Positions 1 to 8,763 of a DNA stretch of 64,000 bases are shown here, in pieces (within the stretch, counting starts at the first letter, position 1; each line of letters starts with the position of its first letter). The DNA lies in contig NZ_NFHZ01000001.1 in the NCBI RefSeq assembly GCF_002161555.1, forward strand, positions 62,001-126,000, read 5' to 3'. A program made the position numbers and the translations under genes. Origin of the DNA: Barnesiella sp. An55 (GTDB lineage Bacteria > Bacteroidota > Bacteroidia > Bacteroidales > Barnesiellaceae). The notes under the pieces were generated by a model, which was not told the origin of the DNA, made no database searches, and saw only the letters and a list, made by a program, of their open reading frames with translations.

Positions 1-1
1 T

Positions 2-931
2 GTGAAGGGCAAGCTCGTGGTGGCCGACGGTACTGTGCGCATGACGCCCCTCAGTCTGAATGCTTTCGGCGGGTCGATGGTGGCCAACGGCTCATACTCT
101 ACGGCCGAGAATGTTTTGCGTCCACAAGTCAATTTCGATTTGGATATCCAGAAGGCCTCTTTTGGCAAGACCTTCGAGCAGCTCGATATGGTGAAACAGA
201 TTGTACCTATCTTTGAAAAAACAGGCGGAACCTATTCCATTAAATTGGATTTGAAATCGACTCTCGATAGCCAGATGTCGCCCGATTTGAATTCGCTGAC
301 GGCACAAGGGGTTATCCAGTCCAACGATATCCAGTTGCAGAATGTCGAGGTATTCAACCAGTTGGCTACGTTACTGAAAAACGACAAACTGAAAAATATC
401 GAGGCTAAGGATTTGAAAATCTCCTTTGCTATTGTCGATGGTAAAGTGAAGACTTCGCCATTTGATATCAAGATGGGTAACATTACGATGAATCTGTCGG
501 GAGTTACCGGGCTCGACCAGACTATCGATTACACGGCAAAAATCAATCTCCCCGGTGCGGGTGCGTTGAGCAATGTATCGGCTACGATAGGAGGCACATT
601 TACCAAACCATCGATTAAACTCAATACCGAGGAGGTGGTGAAGAATGTAGTAACCAGTACTGTCGCCTCGAAAGTCTTGGGCGTCGATGCCGAGGATGTA
701 GAGGCACAGAAAGCCGCCATTCGCAAACAGGCCGAGGATGCCGGCAATAAACTCATTGCCACGGCTCAGGCCGAGAGTGACAAACTGGTGGCCAAAGCCT
801 CGAACCCGTTGGCCAAGGTAGCCGCCCAGGCTGCGGGCAAAAAACTGGTTGAGGAGGCCGAGAAACAGGCTCAGAACTTGAAAAACGAGGCTGAAAAATT
901 GATTGAAAAGCAGTATGGCAGTGGCGAATAA
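2..931 (+). CDS. AsmA-like protein, C-terminal part (5' end outside window)
   Basis: The reading frame is open from the first bases and has no convincing start, so this is the end of a longer gene; the GTG at base 2 is probably internal. The visible 309 residues show alternating beta-strand repeats of the AsmA C-terminal type (residues 1-225), such as the segments around NAFGGSMVANGSY and PGAGALSNVSATIGGTF. A long Ala/Lys/Glu-rich helical tail (about 225-309, probable coiled coil) follows. AsmA-family proteins are inner-membrane-anchored bridge-like proteins linked to outer-membrane assembly or lipid transport. The family call rests on the repeat pattern; the specific role is unknown. A strong hairpin follows the stop, so this is the last gene of its transcript. 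Confidence 0.75.
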   Translation: MKGKLVVADGTVRMTPLSLNAFGGSMVANGSYSTAENVLRPQVNFDLDIQKASFGKTFEQLDMVKQIVPIFEKTGGTYSIKLDLKSTLDSQMSPDLNSLTAQGVIQSNDIQLQNVEVFNQLATLLKNDKLKNIEAKDLKISFAIVDGKVKTSPFDIKMGNITMNLSGVTGLDQTIDYTAKINLPGAGALSNVSATIGGTFTKPSIKLNTEEVVKNVVTSTVASKVLGVDAEDVEAQKAAIRKQAEDAGNKLIATAQAESDKLVAKASNPLAKVAAQAAGKKLVEEAEKQAQNLKNEAEKLIEKQYGSGE

Positions 932-991
932 GCCATCTGCTTGCGATAGCGTGTTAAATTCTCGGCTGTAGTAACCGATGATTCTATTTAT

Positions 992-1051
992 CAAACAAAT
1001 GTGAGAAGAGAAAAACGGGTTATATCATCTGTTTTTCCCTTCTCTTGTTTG
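992..1051 (+). terminator. Hairpin terminator after the AsmA-like gene
   Basis: Arms at 1003-1016 (GAGAAGAGAAAAAC) and 1031-1044 (GTTTTTCCCTTCTC) pair with one mismatch. Outer bases CAAACAA (992-998) and TTGTTTG (1045-1051) can extend the stem. It lies 60 bases after the stop codon at 931. There is no clean U-tract beyond it. Confidence 0.6.
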
Positions 1052-1098
1052 GTGTAAGGACTTACTCATTAACAGTACTACACAAAATATAAATTGAA

Positions 1099-1130
1099 TT
1101 TGCATTATTGAGACCTACTACTTACCTTTG
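1099..1130 (+). promoter_or_regulatory. Bacteroidetes-type promoter of the fucosidase gene
   Basis: TTTG at 1099-1102, a 20-base spacer, then TACCTTTG at 1123-1130 match the Bacteroidetes primary-sigma consensus. The predicted transcript begins near 1136 and the ATG is at 1152. Confidence 0.75.
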
Positions 1131-1151
1131 TAAGGTTAAATATATAATATT

Positions 1152-2651
1152 ATGAGACATATCTGTAAAAGATTAACATTAGCCTCGCTTGTTATAGGAA
1201 TGACAAGTATGACATTTTCTGTAAAATCGCAAGACTTTACAAAACAAAATCTCCCAAATCCCGATAATATTCCGGCGCCTGTTTTCCCGGTGCCGACCCA
1301 GCGTCAATTGAACTGGATGGAGACGGAGTTTTATGGATTTTCGCACTACGGTCCCAATACCTTTATGGGTACGGAGTGGGGTAACGACCGTTATCCCGAT
1401 CCCACAGACTATAATCCTCAAACCATACCCGATTGTGACCAATGGGTCGAGTCGATGCATGCCGCCGGTATGAAGGGGGCTGTGGTTATTTGCAAACACC
1501 ACGATGGTTTCTGCTTGTGGCCTACCAAGAGTACCGACTTCTGTGTAACGAATGGTGGTGGTGTGAGTGCACAGGTCGATATTCCGGGCCTTTTCTCCGA
1601 AGCTTGTAAAAAATATGGTATGAAATTCGGCGTATATCTTTCGCCATGGGATGCCAGCAACAAGTATTATTCTACCAGCACCTATGTAACCGACGTGTTC
1701 TTGAAACAGATTACCGAACTTTGTACCAACTATGGCGAACTGTTCGAAATTTGGTTCGATGGTGCCAATGGAGGTAACGGTTATTATGGGGGTTCTTACC
1801 TGACTACCCGTACAATCGATAAAAAGACCTATTACGACTGGGATAACCTCATGCAACGTATCCACGAAATGCAGCCCAATTGTGTAGTTTGGGGTCGTGA
1901 GTTCCGCTGGTGTGGTAACGAAGATGGTTATTCGGGAAAGACTTGTTGGTCTAATTTCGATGTAAACGCCGTCAATACCGAAACCACCAATAATGTAGGT
2001 GCCGAAAACGGCTTGTTGTTTATGCCCTCTGAGGTGGATGTAAGAACTACCTCCAAGTGGTTCTGGACTGCATCGGAGCAAGCCAAGTCGGCCGAGCAAC
2101 TGTTCAAAATCTATCTCGAGAGTGTAGGCCGCAATGCTACGCTCATTATGAACTGTGCACCCAACAGCGACGGGAAAATGCCCGACAACGTGCGCACGAG
2201 CCTCAGCGGACTGGGTACCTTGCTCACCGAGAGATTGAGCAATGATATGGCTTTGAATATGAATGTCACGGCCGAGCAGGTGCGCACACCGGGTAACTTT
2301 GCCGCCTCGAATATGACCGATGGTGACAAGAATACCTATTGGGCTACCAACGACGATCAGACTACCGGTACATTTGTTATAGACCTAGGTGCCGTCAAGA
2401 CCATTCACTATGTTACTTTGCAAGAGTATATCGCTTTGGGACAACGCGTGAAAGGTTTCACCATTGAGACCAGCCAGGATAATGGTTCTTGGGATTCATT
2501 CGCTACGGGTACCACTATCGGTTACAAACGCATCATGGCCAAGAACGACGATACCACCTCTTATGGCAGTGGTACGCAAGCTCGTTATATTCGTGTGAAG
2601 ATAACCGACAGCAAGGCTTGTCCGCTCATCAGTACCGTTTCGGTTTTCTAA
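1152..2651 (+). CDS. Exported alpha-L-fucosidase, GH29, with C-terminal F5/8-type sugar-binding domain
   Basis: Hydrolyses terminal alpha-L-fucose from glycans such as mucin or milk oligosaccharides, presumably in the periplasm or at the cell surface. Residues 1-26 are a signal peptide ending near KSQ. Residues 50-360 form a GH29 barrel: FSHYGPNTF near 63, HHDGF at 116-120, and the putative nucleophile Asp203 in EIWFDGANG. Residues about 370-499 look like an F5/8 type C (CBM32-like) module, with NMTDGDKNTYWAT and the closing ARYIRVKI strand. The short barrel-plus-F5/8 layout fits GH29 subfamily B, often alpha-1,3/1,4-specific; that is inference. It has its own promoter, and another secreted protein begins 30 bases after its stop. 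No SusC/SusD pair or transporter is adjacent, so it is not in a classical utilization locus. Confidence 0.93.
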   Translation: MRHICKRLTLASLVIGMTSMTFSVKSQDFTKQNLPNPDNIPAPVFPVPTQRQLNWMETEFYGFSHYGPNTFMGTEWGNDRYPDPTDYNPQTIPDCDQWVESMHAAGMKGAVVICKHHDGFCLWPTKSTDFCVTNGGGVSAQVDIPGLFSEACKKYGMKFGVYLSPWDASNKYYSTSTYVTDVFLKQITELCTNYGELFEIWFDGANGGNGYYGGSYLTTRTIDKKTYYDWDNLMQRIHEMQPNCVVWGREFRWCGNEDGYSGKTCWSNFDVNAVNTETTNNVGAENGLLFMPSEVDVRTTSKWFWTASEQAKSAEQLFKIYLESVGRNATLIMNCAPNSDGKMPDNVRTSLSGLGTLLTERLSNDMALNMNVTAEQVRTPGNFAASNMTDGDKNTYWATNDDQTTGTFVIDLGAVKTIHYVTLQEYIALGQRVKGFTIETSQDNGSWDSFATGTTIGYKRIMAKNDDTTSYGSGTQARYIRVKITDSKACPLISTVSVF

Positions 2652-2681
2652 AAAATAAATCCATATCTAAAATTGTAAAAG

Positions 2682-4343
2682 ATGAAAAGAATATATAAGA
2701 ATCTCATTGGTGCCGTTTCGTTACTTTGGGCATTTGGTGGATATGCCGAGACTACTTTGTGCCAGTTTGAGAATACCGATTACAGTGAAATCTCCACCTA
2801 CGATTATTGGGATCAGTCGCCGTTCAATACGGGGTTGCTTACCGGGCAAATTGCGGTAGTTGACAATCCGTATTCCGATGATATAAACGGTTCGGGAAAG
2901 GTGTTGGCATTCCAGCGTTCGCGATATGGCAGTCACCTGTATGGCGCTCGCATAGACTTGACCAGTCCTATCGCTTTGTCTCCTACACCGCAATATATCC
3001 ATGTGCTGATGTATAAACCTGTAGCAGGCCGAGTAGCTCTCATAGGGCTTGGAAAACGTAACGATTGGGCCGAACAGCCGGCTACGACAGTACAGTTTGT
3101 AACGGCTGCTACCAAAGAACTCGATGCCAACAAGTGGGTCGATGCAGTATTCAGCGTGTATGGTAATGATGCTGCCGAATTGCACAGCATTGTCATTGTA
3201 CCCGATGTGGACTCGCACTTGGCTACCGAGACCGATTATGTGGCCTATTTCGACGAGATTCTCATCAACGACGATTCACAACAGCGTTTCACGTTTGATC
3301 CCTATCCTTTGAATTTCGAGGCAACACAAGAGAAGACTCGTAACGACCGAGCCCTTCAATCTCTTACTTTCACCGGTAATATGGGTGCTTCGTATGAGTC
3401 GAATCTTGCCAGTGAGAGGACCGTATATGTCAATAAGACAGAAGCTACTCCTATTGAGTTGAAGGTAGGCGAGGCGGTTAATGTTTCATTTGACTATACG
3501 GGTAGCTGGATGCACCGATATGTCTATATGGATAAAGGTAACGACGGTCGTTTCGATGTTGATATCCAAAACAATGTTCCTACTGCCAGCAGCGACTTGG
3601 TTGCCTACTCTTATTTGGACGGATATACCAGTACCGGTGCATCGGCTTCAAACGATACCAGTAGCGATCCTCCTGCATTTACCATTGCTTCCGATATGAA
3701 ACCGGGCTTCTATCGAATTCGTTGCAAAGTCGATTGGGACAGTTCGGTAGCTGCAGGTAATCCGGCTTCCGACAACTCGGTTGTTTCCAATGGTGGAGCC
3801 ATTGTCGATTATTTGGCCAATGTGCATCGCGACAATGTGGCTTTGAATGTCGTAGCCAGAATGTGCGAGGTGACTGCTGCCGACGGTTCGGCTCTGCCTG
3901 CCGAGATTCCGTTTGGAGAAGACTTCTCGTTCAATATCACGATGGACGACAACTATGATATTACGGGTCTTGAAATCAAACATGGTTATAATCACGATGG
4001 TGAAGAGTATGTCTTTGGAAATCGTCAATGGAAGGTTGAGACCATGGAGCTTGAGGAGGATGGTTTGATTACAATTCCGGCCGAATATATCGACGGTGAT
4101 GTGGCTATTACTATTCAGTTTGAGAACAAGCCGGTGAGCGTTCAGGGACTTGAGTCTGCCGATGGCTTGAAGGTGGTTGCCGGAGAGAACCAAATCGAGT
4201 TGATTAGTGACGAAGAGGTTTCCTACTCGGTAGTTCATGTAAGTGGTGCTTGCTATGCTACCGGGACATTTGCCGGGCGTGAAACCATCGCTTTGCCTGC
4301 TGGTGTATATTTTGTAAACGGTCAAAAATGTATTGTGCGGTAA
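2682..4343 (+). CDS. Secreted multidomain protein, probable carbohydrate binding, C-terminal sorting-like domain
   Basis: A 553-residue protein with a signal peptide (1-22, cleavage near GYA). Residues 25-200 look like a jelly-roll binding module: the strand YVAYFDEILIND resembles the last strand of carbohydrate-binding modules. Residues 205-390 contain a beta-sandwich region with VNVSFDYTG and a DKGNDGRFD segment like calcium-loop or GEVED-type domains. The last 65 residues (from VQGLES to GVYFVNGQKCIVR) resemble a Bacteroidetes C-terminal sorting or anchoring domain. No catalytic motif is recognised. It starts 30 bases after the fucosidase and is probably co-transcribed, so a role in holding or recognising fucosylated glycans is plausible but inferred. 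A strong terminator follows. Confidence 0.7.
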   Translation: MKRIYKNLIGAVSLLWAFGGYAETTLCQFENTDYSEISTYDYWDQSPFNTGLLTGQIAVVDNPYSDDINGSGKVLAFQRSRYGSHLYGARIDLTSPIALSPTPQYIHVLMYKPVAGRVALIGLGKRNDWAEQPATTVQFVTAATKELDANKWVDAVFSVYGNDAAELHSIVIVPDVDSHLATETDYVAYFDEILINDDSQQRFTFDPYPLNFEATQEKTRNDRALQSLTFTGNMGASYESNLASERTVYVNKTEATPIELKVGEAVNVSFDYTGSWMHRYVYMDKGNDGRFDVDIQNNVPTASSDLVAYSYLDGYTSTGASASNDTSSDPPAFTIASDMKPGFYRIRCKVDWDSSVAAGNPASDNSVVSNGGAIVDYLANVHRDNVALNVVARMCEVTAADGSALPAEIPFGEDFSFNITMDDNYDITGLEIKHGYNHDGEEYVFGNRQWKVETMELEEDGLITIPAEYIDGDVAITIQFENKPVSVQGLESADGLKVVAGENQIELISDEEVSYSVVHVSGACYATGTFAGRETIALPAGVYFVNGQKCIVR

Positions 4344-4373
4344 TTTCTCAATAAAATCGCAATAGACAACTTG

Positions 4374-4408
4374 AAGAGGTCGCCCCGTTATCTGGGCGGC
4401 CTCTTTTG
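4374..4408 (+). terminator. Rho-independent terminator of the fucosidase operon
   Basis: AAGAGGTCGCCC (4374-4385) pairs with GGGCGGCCTCTT (4394-4405), with one G-U pair and an 8-base loop, and runs into TTTT. It lies 31 bases after the stop at 4343. Confidence 0.85.
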
Positions 4409-4560
4409 TGTTTTGTGTAATTGTGATTCTCTTTAGTGGGGTTAAATGGGCCAACAGGTGAATATATTGTTCCAAAATGCGGGAACGTTTTTCGATAACT
4501 CTTATCTCGGGTGCTCATATTGGTTTATTCCTTATCTTGGCACTCCATTAACGATAAGGC

Positions 4561-6111
4561 ATGAAAATCAGTAGAAAAGTTTTTACCGTGTGTCTGGGGA
4601 TAAATCTTCCGTTTTGGGTATCGGTGGCTTCTGCTATGGAAGCCGACTCGGTTTACCAAGTCCAGGACGTAGAATTGTGTGATAGTGTGCGGATGGATTC
4701 TGTAGTGTCGCGACAGTTGTTCGTGACAGATTCATTGCAACTGGATATTGCGGAGTCCCCTCAGAGACGACCTTGGTTGGCAGGGGCAGAAGTCGTGGGA
4801 ACCAATGCGCTGTTTCACATCATTACCCGATATATTATTCACGAAGATTATGCTCAAATTACCTGGTCGTCGATTAAGAACAATTTCAAGACCGGTTTTT
4901 TGTGGGATAATGACAAATTTAATACAAATCTCTTTTTCCATCCGTATCAAGGTGGGTTGTATTTCAATTGTGCCCGTTCCAACGGATTGAACTTTTGGCA
5001 ATCGGCACCTTACGCCTTGTTCGGAAGCTCTATTTGGGAGTTGTTCTTGGAACTTCAACCGCCCTCGACCAACGATATTATTTCTACTACGTTAGGCGGA
5101 ATGGCCTTGGGTGAGGTGAGTTACCGGTTGTCGTCTATTGCGTTGAACGGGAGGGCAAGAGGTTGGAACCGGTTTGCCCATGAAGCGGTAGGGCTGGTAC
5201 TCAATCCTGTGCGGGGAGTTAACCGATTAATAACGGGTGAAGCTTGGCGCATAGGCCCTCGTTATGTCGATCGGGCGGCAACGGTACCGTTTTATTTCCA
5301 GTTCGATACCGGTTATCGAATACTCGATTGCTCCGACTCGCAACCCAACCGAAGCAAGCATATCGGGTTCGTAGGTTTCAATATGGTGTATAACGATCCT
5401 TTTGAAATCGACGGGAATGAACCTTTTGAGCATTTTACGGCCCGTATGACATTAAATCTTTTTTCTCGCCAACCAGCTATAGGCGAAGCCAATATATGTG
5501 CTTCGATATGGGGCAAGGAGCACGACTATAAAAACGGGAATGAATTGTTTGCCGGAATCTTTCAAAATTACAATTACTACGACAGTGAGAGCTTTGCAGA
5601 AGAGGTGTCACATACTCCATTTCGTATTGCCGAGACGGTTTCTTATGGCCCGGGTGTATTGTATAGGGCTAAGGTGGGGGCCAACAACTCCTTGCTCTTG
5701 AATGGATTTGTCTCGGGTATCGTGTTGGGGGGCTCGTTGAGCGACTATTTTCAGTTCCATGATAGAGACTACAATATGGGTAGTGGTTACAGCGTGCGGG
5801 TCAACGGCCTGTTTTCTTTGCATCAAAAGGTTGGCCTCTACCTGGCGTTTGAGAATTACCACATCTTTACCTGGAAAGGATATGAACAAAAAGATTATAC
5901 CCATATCGACCAGAACTACCTCAATGCTCAGGGTGATGTGGGCAATGCCCGTTTGCAGCGGTTGAACTTCAGAGCTTCGTTTTCGGTAGCTCCGCAACTT
6001 TCCATTGCTGCCGAGACCGATTGGTATCGGCGTAAAACGCATTATAAATATTACCCCGACGTGCGTTCCGATACTTTCGAATTTCGGTTGATGCTCTCGT
6101 ATCATATTTGA
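4561..6111 (+). CDS. DUF3943 domain protein, putative outer-membrane barrel
   Basis: A 516-residue protein with a signal peptide (residues 1-25, cleavage near ASA). The central region has the recognisable DUF3943 sequence: ITWSSIKNNFKTGFLWDNDKF, the FFHPYQGGLYFN segment, WELFLELQPPSTND, and GWNRFAHEAVGLVLNPVRG. The C-terminal half (about 240-516) alternates aromatic and polar residues and ends with an aromatic-rich strand, as in outer-membrane beta barrels. Function of the family is unknown. No good promoter is visible; TATCTTGG at 4533-4540 is a weak -7 candidate. It converges with the DUF362 gene. Confidence 0.8.
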   Translation: MKISRKVFTVCLGINLPFWVSVASAMEADSVYQVQDVELCDSVRMDSVVSRQLFVTDSLQLDIAESPQRRPWLAGAEVVGTNALFHIITRYIIHEDYAQITWSSIKNNFKTGFLWDNDKFNTNLFFHPYQGGLYFNCARSNGLNFWQSAPYALFGSSIWELFLELQPPSTNDIISTTLGGMALGEVSYRLSSIALNGRARGWNRFAHEAVGLVLNPVRGVNRLITGEAWRIGPRYVDRAATVPFYFQFDTGYRILDCSDSQPNRSKHIGFVGFNMVYNDPFEIDGNEPFEHFTARMTLNLFSRQPAIGEANICASIWGKEHDYKNGNELFAGIFQNYNYYDSESFAEEVSHTPFRIAETVSYGPGVLYRAKVGANNSLLLNGFVSGIVLGGSLSDYFQFHDRDYNMGSGYSVRVNGLFSLHQKVGLYLAFENYHIFTWKGYEQKDYTHIDQNYLNAQGDVGNARLQRLNFRASFSVAPQLSIAAETDWYRRKTHYKYYPDVRSDTFEFRLMLSYHI

Positions 6112-6170
6112 GTATCGACCGGTATGGGGTAGCGCAGTCGGGGGTAATAGATGGGTCGATTATCAGGTCA

Positions 6171-7289
6171 TTAAACCGTAATCAACTCATATTGCATAGA
6201 GCCCAGTCCAATTTTTTCGGCATGCTCGAGACCGGCCTGCCAGTTGGTGTCGGGGTGCATGAGGTGGAACTTGTCGGCCCCCTCGAGGTGCTCGTGGGGA
6301 TGTTTTTCGACCAGACAGCTGCCATTGATGGCCGGTGCGGCGATTACCAGGTCGGCACAAGCTTTGTCCAGAGCTACCGGGTCGAACGATGCCAAAATAC
6401 CCAGGTCGGGCACAATGGCTGCATCGTTGTGGTTCCAGCAATCGCACTCGGGCGAGACGTTCATGATGAAACTGATGTGGAAGTTGGGTTTGTCTTTCAA
6501 TACGGCCTGGGTATATTCGGCAATCTTGTAGTTCAACCGTTCCGAAGTATCACATTCTCCCATTACCGCAGCGTCGTGCTGGCACAGAGCTACACACTGG
6601 CCGCAGCCTACACACTTGTCGTAGTCGATAACCGCTTTGTGATCGGCATTGAGGTGTATGGCATCGTGGGCACAATGTTTCACGCAGATGTTGCAACCTT
6701 TGCAGTTCTCGATTTCGATTTTGGGTTGTGAGTTGCAGTGCAGTTCCAGTTTACCACCCACGCTGGCACCTCCCATACCCAGATTCTTCAATGTACCTCC
6801 AAAACCGGCTTGTTCGTGCCCTTTGAAGTGAGTCATCGAGATAACGATATCGGCATCGGCCAGGGCTGCACCTATTTTGGGCGCTTTGCAGTATTCGCCG
6901 TCCAAGGGTATTTCGCGATAGTCGGTGCCCTTCAATCCGTCGGCGATGATAACCTGACACTGGGCCGAGATAGGGTTATAGCCGTTTTCCATGGCGCTTT
7001 GCAGGTGATCTACGGCATTGGCCCGACGACCCGAATAGAGGGTGTTGCAGTCGGTAAGGAAGGGCTTCGCACCCCACGACCGCAGCAGATTGGCCAACCG
7101 GGCCGCATAGTTGGGCCGCAGATAGGCCAGGTTGCCCGGTTCACCGAAGTGTATCTTTATGGCCACAAACTGGTCTTTGAAATCGATAGTCTCGATACCG
7201 GCTCGCTTGATGAGTCGCTCCATCTTGTCGAGCAGGTTGCTCGATGGTGTGGTGTGCAGATTGGTGAAAAATACCTTTGATTTTTCCAT
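6171..7289 (-). CDS. DUF362 domain protein with two 4Fe-4S clusters
   Basis: A 372-residue cytoplasmic protein with no signal peptide. The DUF362 region spans residues 1-180 and includes FVAIKIHFGEPGN and THFKGHEQAGFGGTLKNLGMG. Two ferredoxin-type cluster motifs follow: Cys196/199/202/206 and Cys226/229/232/236. The remainder (240-372) completes the DUF362 fold. Such proteins are widespread in anaerobes and presumed to be electron-transfer proteins; no reaction is established for this type. It is monocistronic, with its own promoter on the minus strand (7366-7397), divergent from the hydrolase operon. Confidence 0.88.
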   Translation of the reverse strand: MEKSKVFFTNLHTTPSSNLLDKMERLIKRAGIETIDFKDQFVAIKIHFGEPGNLAYLRPNYAARLANLLRSWGAKPFLTDCNTLYSGRRANAVDHLQSAMENGYNPISAQCQVIIADGLKGTDYREIPLDGEYCKAPKIGAALADADIVISMTHFKGHEQAGFGGTLKNLGMGGASVGGKLELHCNSQPKIEIENCKGCNICVKHCAHDAIHLNADHKAVIDYDKCVGCGQCVALCQHDAAVMGECDTSERLNYKIAEYTQAVLKDKPNFHISFIMNVSPECDCWNHNDAAIVPDLGILASFDPVALDKACADLVIAAPAINGSCLVEKHPHEHLEGADKFHLMHPDTNWQAGLEHAEKIGLGSMQYELITV

Positions 7290-7365
7290 AAGAGTTTGTT
7301 TTTAGTTGATTGTCATGTACCACAAAGTGGGGACGGTTATTCTTGGCTCCCGCTTCTTACAAAAA

Positions 7366-7397
7366 CAAAAGTACGAAAAAAACTATTGGTGTGCAAC
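7366..7397 (-). promoter_or_regulatory. Promoter of the DUF362 gene
   Basis: On the minus strand GTTG (7397-7394), a 20-base spacer and TACTTTTG (7373-7366) match TTTG-N20-TAnnTTTG with one mismatch in the upstream box. This gives a leader of about 70 bases before the ATG at 7289. Confidence 0.6.
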
Positions 7398-7460
7398 CAC
7401 TTTTTATGGCTTTATATTTGAATAAAATTAATCTATTAATGAATAAAATTAAAGCGATAA

Positions 7461-7492
7461 TTTGTTTTTTTGAAATAATGATGATATCTTTG
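7461..7492 (+). promoter_or_regulatory. Promoter of the hydrolase-DUF2089-Yip1 operon
   Basis: TTTG at 7461-7464, 20 bases, TATCTTTG at 7485-7492: an exact match to the Bacteroidetes consensus. Transcription should begin near 7498, which supports the ATG at 7520 rather than the in-frame ATG at 7310. Confidence 0.8.
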
Positions 7493-7519
7493 TACAAGAA
7501 TAGAAAAATAGAATTATCG

Positions 7520-8476
7520 ATGAAACGATTGAATTTGAAGTGGTCGCTTTTGTTGGCCATATTGCCGGCGATGAGTTGGGCCGTAGAAGAGAGACCGGTA
7601 TCCCTGGAGATTCCTGCCGGTGAGATTAAGGGAAAAATGTTGTTGCCCGATGTCGAAACCCCGCCGGTTGTCCTGATTATTGCAGGCTCGGGACCTACCG
7701 ATATGGATGGGAATACGGTATTGGGGGCCGTTACGATTAAAAATAATTCGTTGAAGTTCTTGGCCGAGGGGTTGGCCGAACGAGGTATCGCTTCGCTGCG
7801 TTACGACAAGCGGGGTATTGCCTCGAGTGCAGCGGCAGGTCAGGTAGAGGCCGATTTGCGATTTGACGATTACGTGGCCGATGCTCGGGCCTGGATCGAC
7901 AGTTTGGCTCAGGAGAAAGCGCGTTTTTCGGGCGTTTATGTGCTAGGGCATAGCGAAGGGGCGCTGATTGGCATGCTGGCCAGTGCCGGCAATGAGCAGG
8001 TAAAGGGAGTCATTTCCCTGGCAGGTGCCGGGCGCCCTGCTTATGAGATTATCGAGCGGCAGATGAGTGGTCAGCCGGCAGCAGTGTGTCAGTTGGTAAA
8101 ATCGGTTAATGACTCGCTGCGTGCGGGCAAGACCGTAACCGATATTCCGGTGGGACTGATGGCGCTGTATCGCCCCTCGGTGCAACCTTACCTGATATCG
8201 TGGTATAGGTACAATCCGCAGACGGTTGTCGCGGGTTTGGAACAGCCGGTACTGATTGTGCAGGGCGACAAGGATATACAGGTGTCGGTCGAAGATGCTC
8301 AGTTGCTGAAGAAGGCTCAACCTCGGGCTACCATAGAGCTTGTCGAGAATATGAATCATGTGTTGAAGCGCTGCGAATCGACCGAGGTGAATGAGCAGCA
8401 GTCAACCTATGCCAATCCCGATTTGCCTGTTATGAAAAACTTGTTGGATGTAATTGATAAATTTATAAAGCCATGA
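7520..8476 (+). CDS. Exported alpha/beta hydrolase (serine esterase or peptidase type)
   Basis: A 318-residue protein. The frame is open further upstream, but the start at 7520 is chosen because it opens a signal peptide (MKRLNLKWSLLLAILPAMSWA) and lies about 22 bases after the predicted transcription start. The catalytic triad is visible: Ser145 in GHSEG, Asp252 in QGDKDIQV and His280 in NMNHV; the oxyanion region is IAGSGPTDMDGN near 54-65. The fold resembles the acyl-transferring hydrolases often named 'dienelactone hydrolase' or acyl-CoA thioester hydrolase family. The substrate is unknown. Its stop overlaps the next start (ATGA, 8473-8476), so it is translationally coupled to the DUF2089 protein. 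Confidence 0.85.
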   Translation: MKRLNLKWSLLLAILPAMSWAVEERPVSLEIPAGEIKGKMLLPDVETPPVVLIIAGSGPTDMDGNTVLGAVTIKNNSLKFLAEGLAERGIASLRYDKRGIASSAAAGQVEADLRFDDYVADARAWIDSLAQEKARFSGVYVLGHSEGALIGMLASAGNEQVKGVISLAGAGRPAYEIIERQMSGQPAAVCQLVKSVNDSLRAGKTVTDIPVGLMALYRPSVQPYLISWYRYNPQTVVAGLEQPVLIVQGDKDIQVSVEDAQLLKKAQPRATIELVENMNHVLKRCESTEVNEQQSTYANPDLPVMKNLLDVIDKFIKP

Positions 8477-8763
8477 CAAATAGAGAATCGAAAAAACGTT
8501 TACCCTTGCGTTGCCCGGCCTGTGATGCCCAGCTCAAGGTATCGAAGATGGTTTGTGTGCAATGTGGCACCGAAGTCTCGGGCGAGTTTGACCTGCCGGT
8601 ATTGACCCGTTTGAACGAAGAGGAACAACACTTCATGCTCGAGTTTGTAAAAGCGAGTGGCAGTCTGAAGGATATGGCTAAAAAGATGGGGGTGAGCTAT
8701 CCCACGGTGCGGAATTATCTGGATGATTTAATAGAGAAACTAAATAATATGGCAGAGGAATGA
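8473..8763 (+). CDS. DUF2089 family small protein with zinc-ribbon and helix-turn-helix
   Basis: A 96-residue protein with CPAC (16-19) and CVQC (28-31) motifs forming a zinc ribbon. A helical C-terminal part (about 45-95) follows, with KDMAKKMGVSYPTVRNYLDDL as a clear helix-turn-helix. DUF2089 proteins are presumed small transcription regulators; targets are unknown. It overlaps the hydrolase by four bases and the next gene by four bases, so all three are tightly coupled. The context suggests it reports on or controls the membrane protein and exported hydrolase made from the same transcript (inference). Confidence 0.85.
   Translation: MTNRESKKRLPLRCPACDAQLKVSKMVCVQCGTEVSGEFDLPVLTRLNEEEQHFMLEFVKASGSLKDMAKKMGVSYPTVRNYLDDLIEKLNNMAEE

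Noticed and set aside
1179-2099. 306-codon open frame on the minus strand, opposite the fucosidase gene
   Set aside because: The plus-strand frame is a clear GH29 enzyme with a signal peptide and promoter; the antisense frame has no recognisable family or start context.
6114-6160. ATCGACC/GGTCGAT as a terminator between DUF3943 and DUF362 genes
   Set aside because: The 7-bp arms are separated by 33 bases with no U-tract; too weak to support.
6108-6731. 207-codon plus-strand frame across the DUF362 gene
   Set aside because: It lies opposite the conserved cysteine motifs of DUF362 and has no family pattern.
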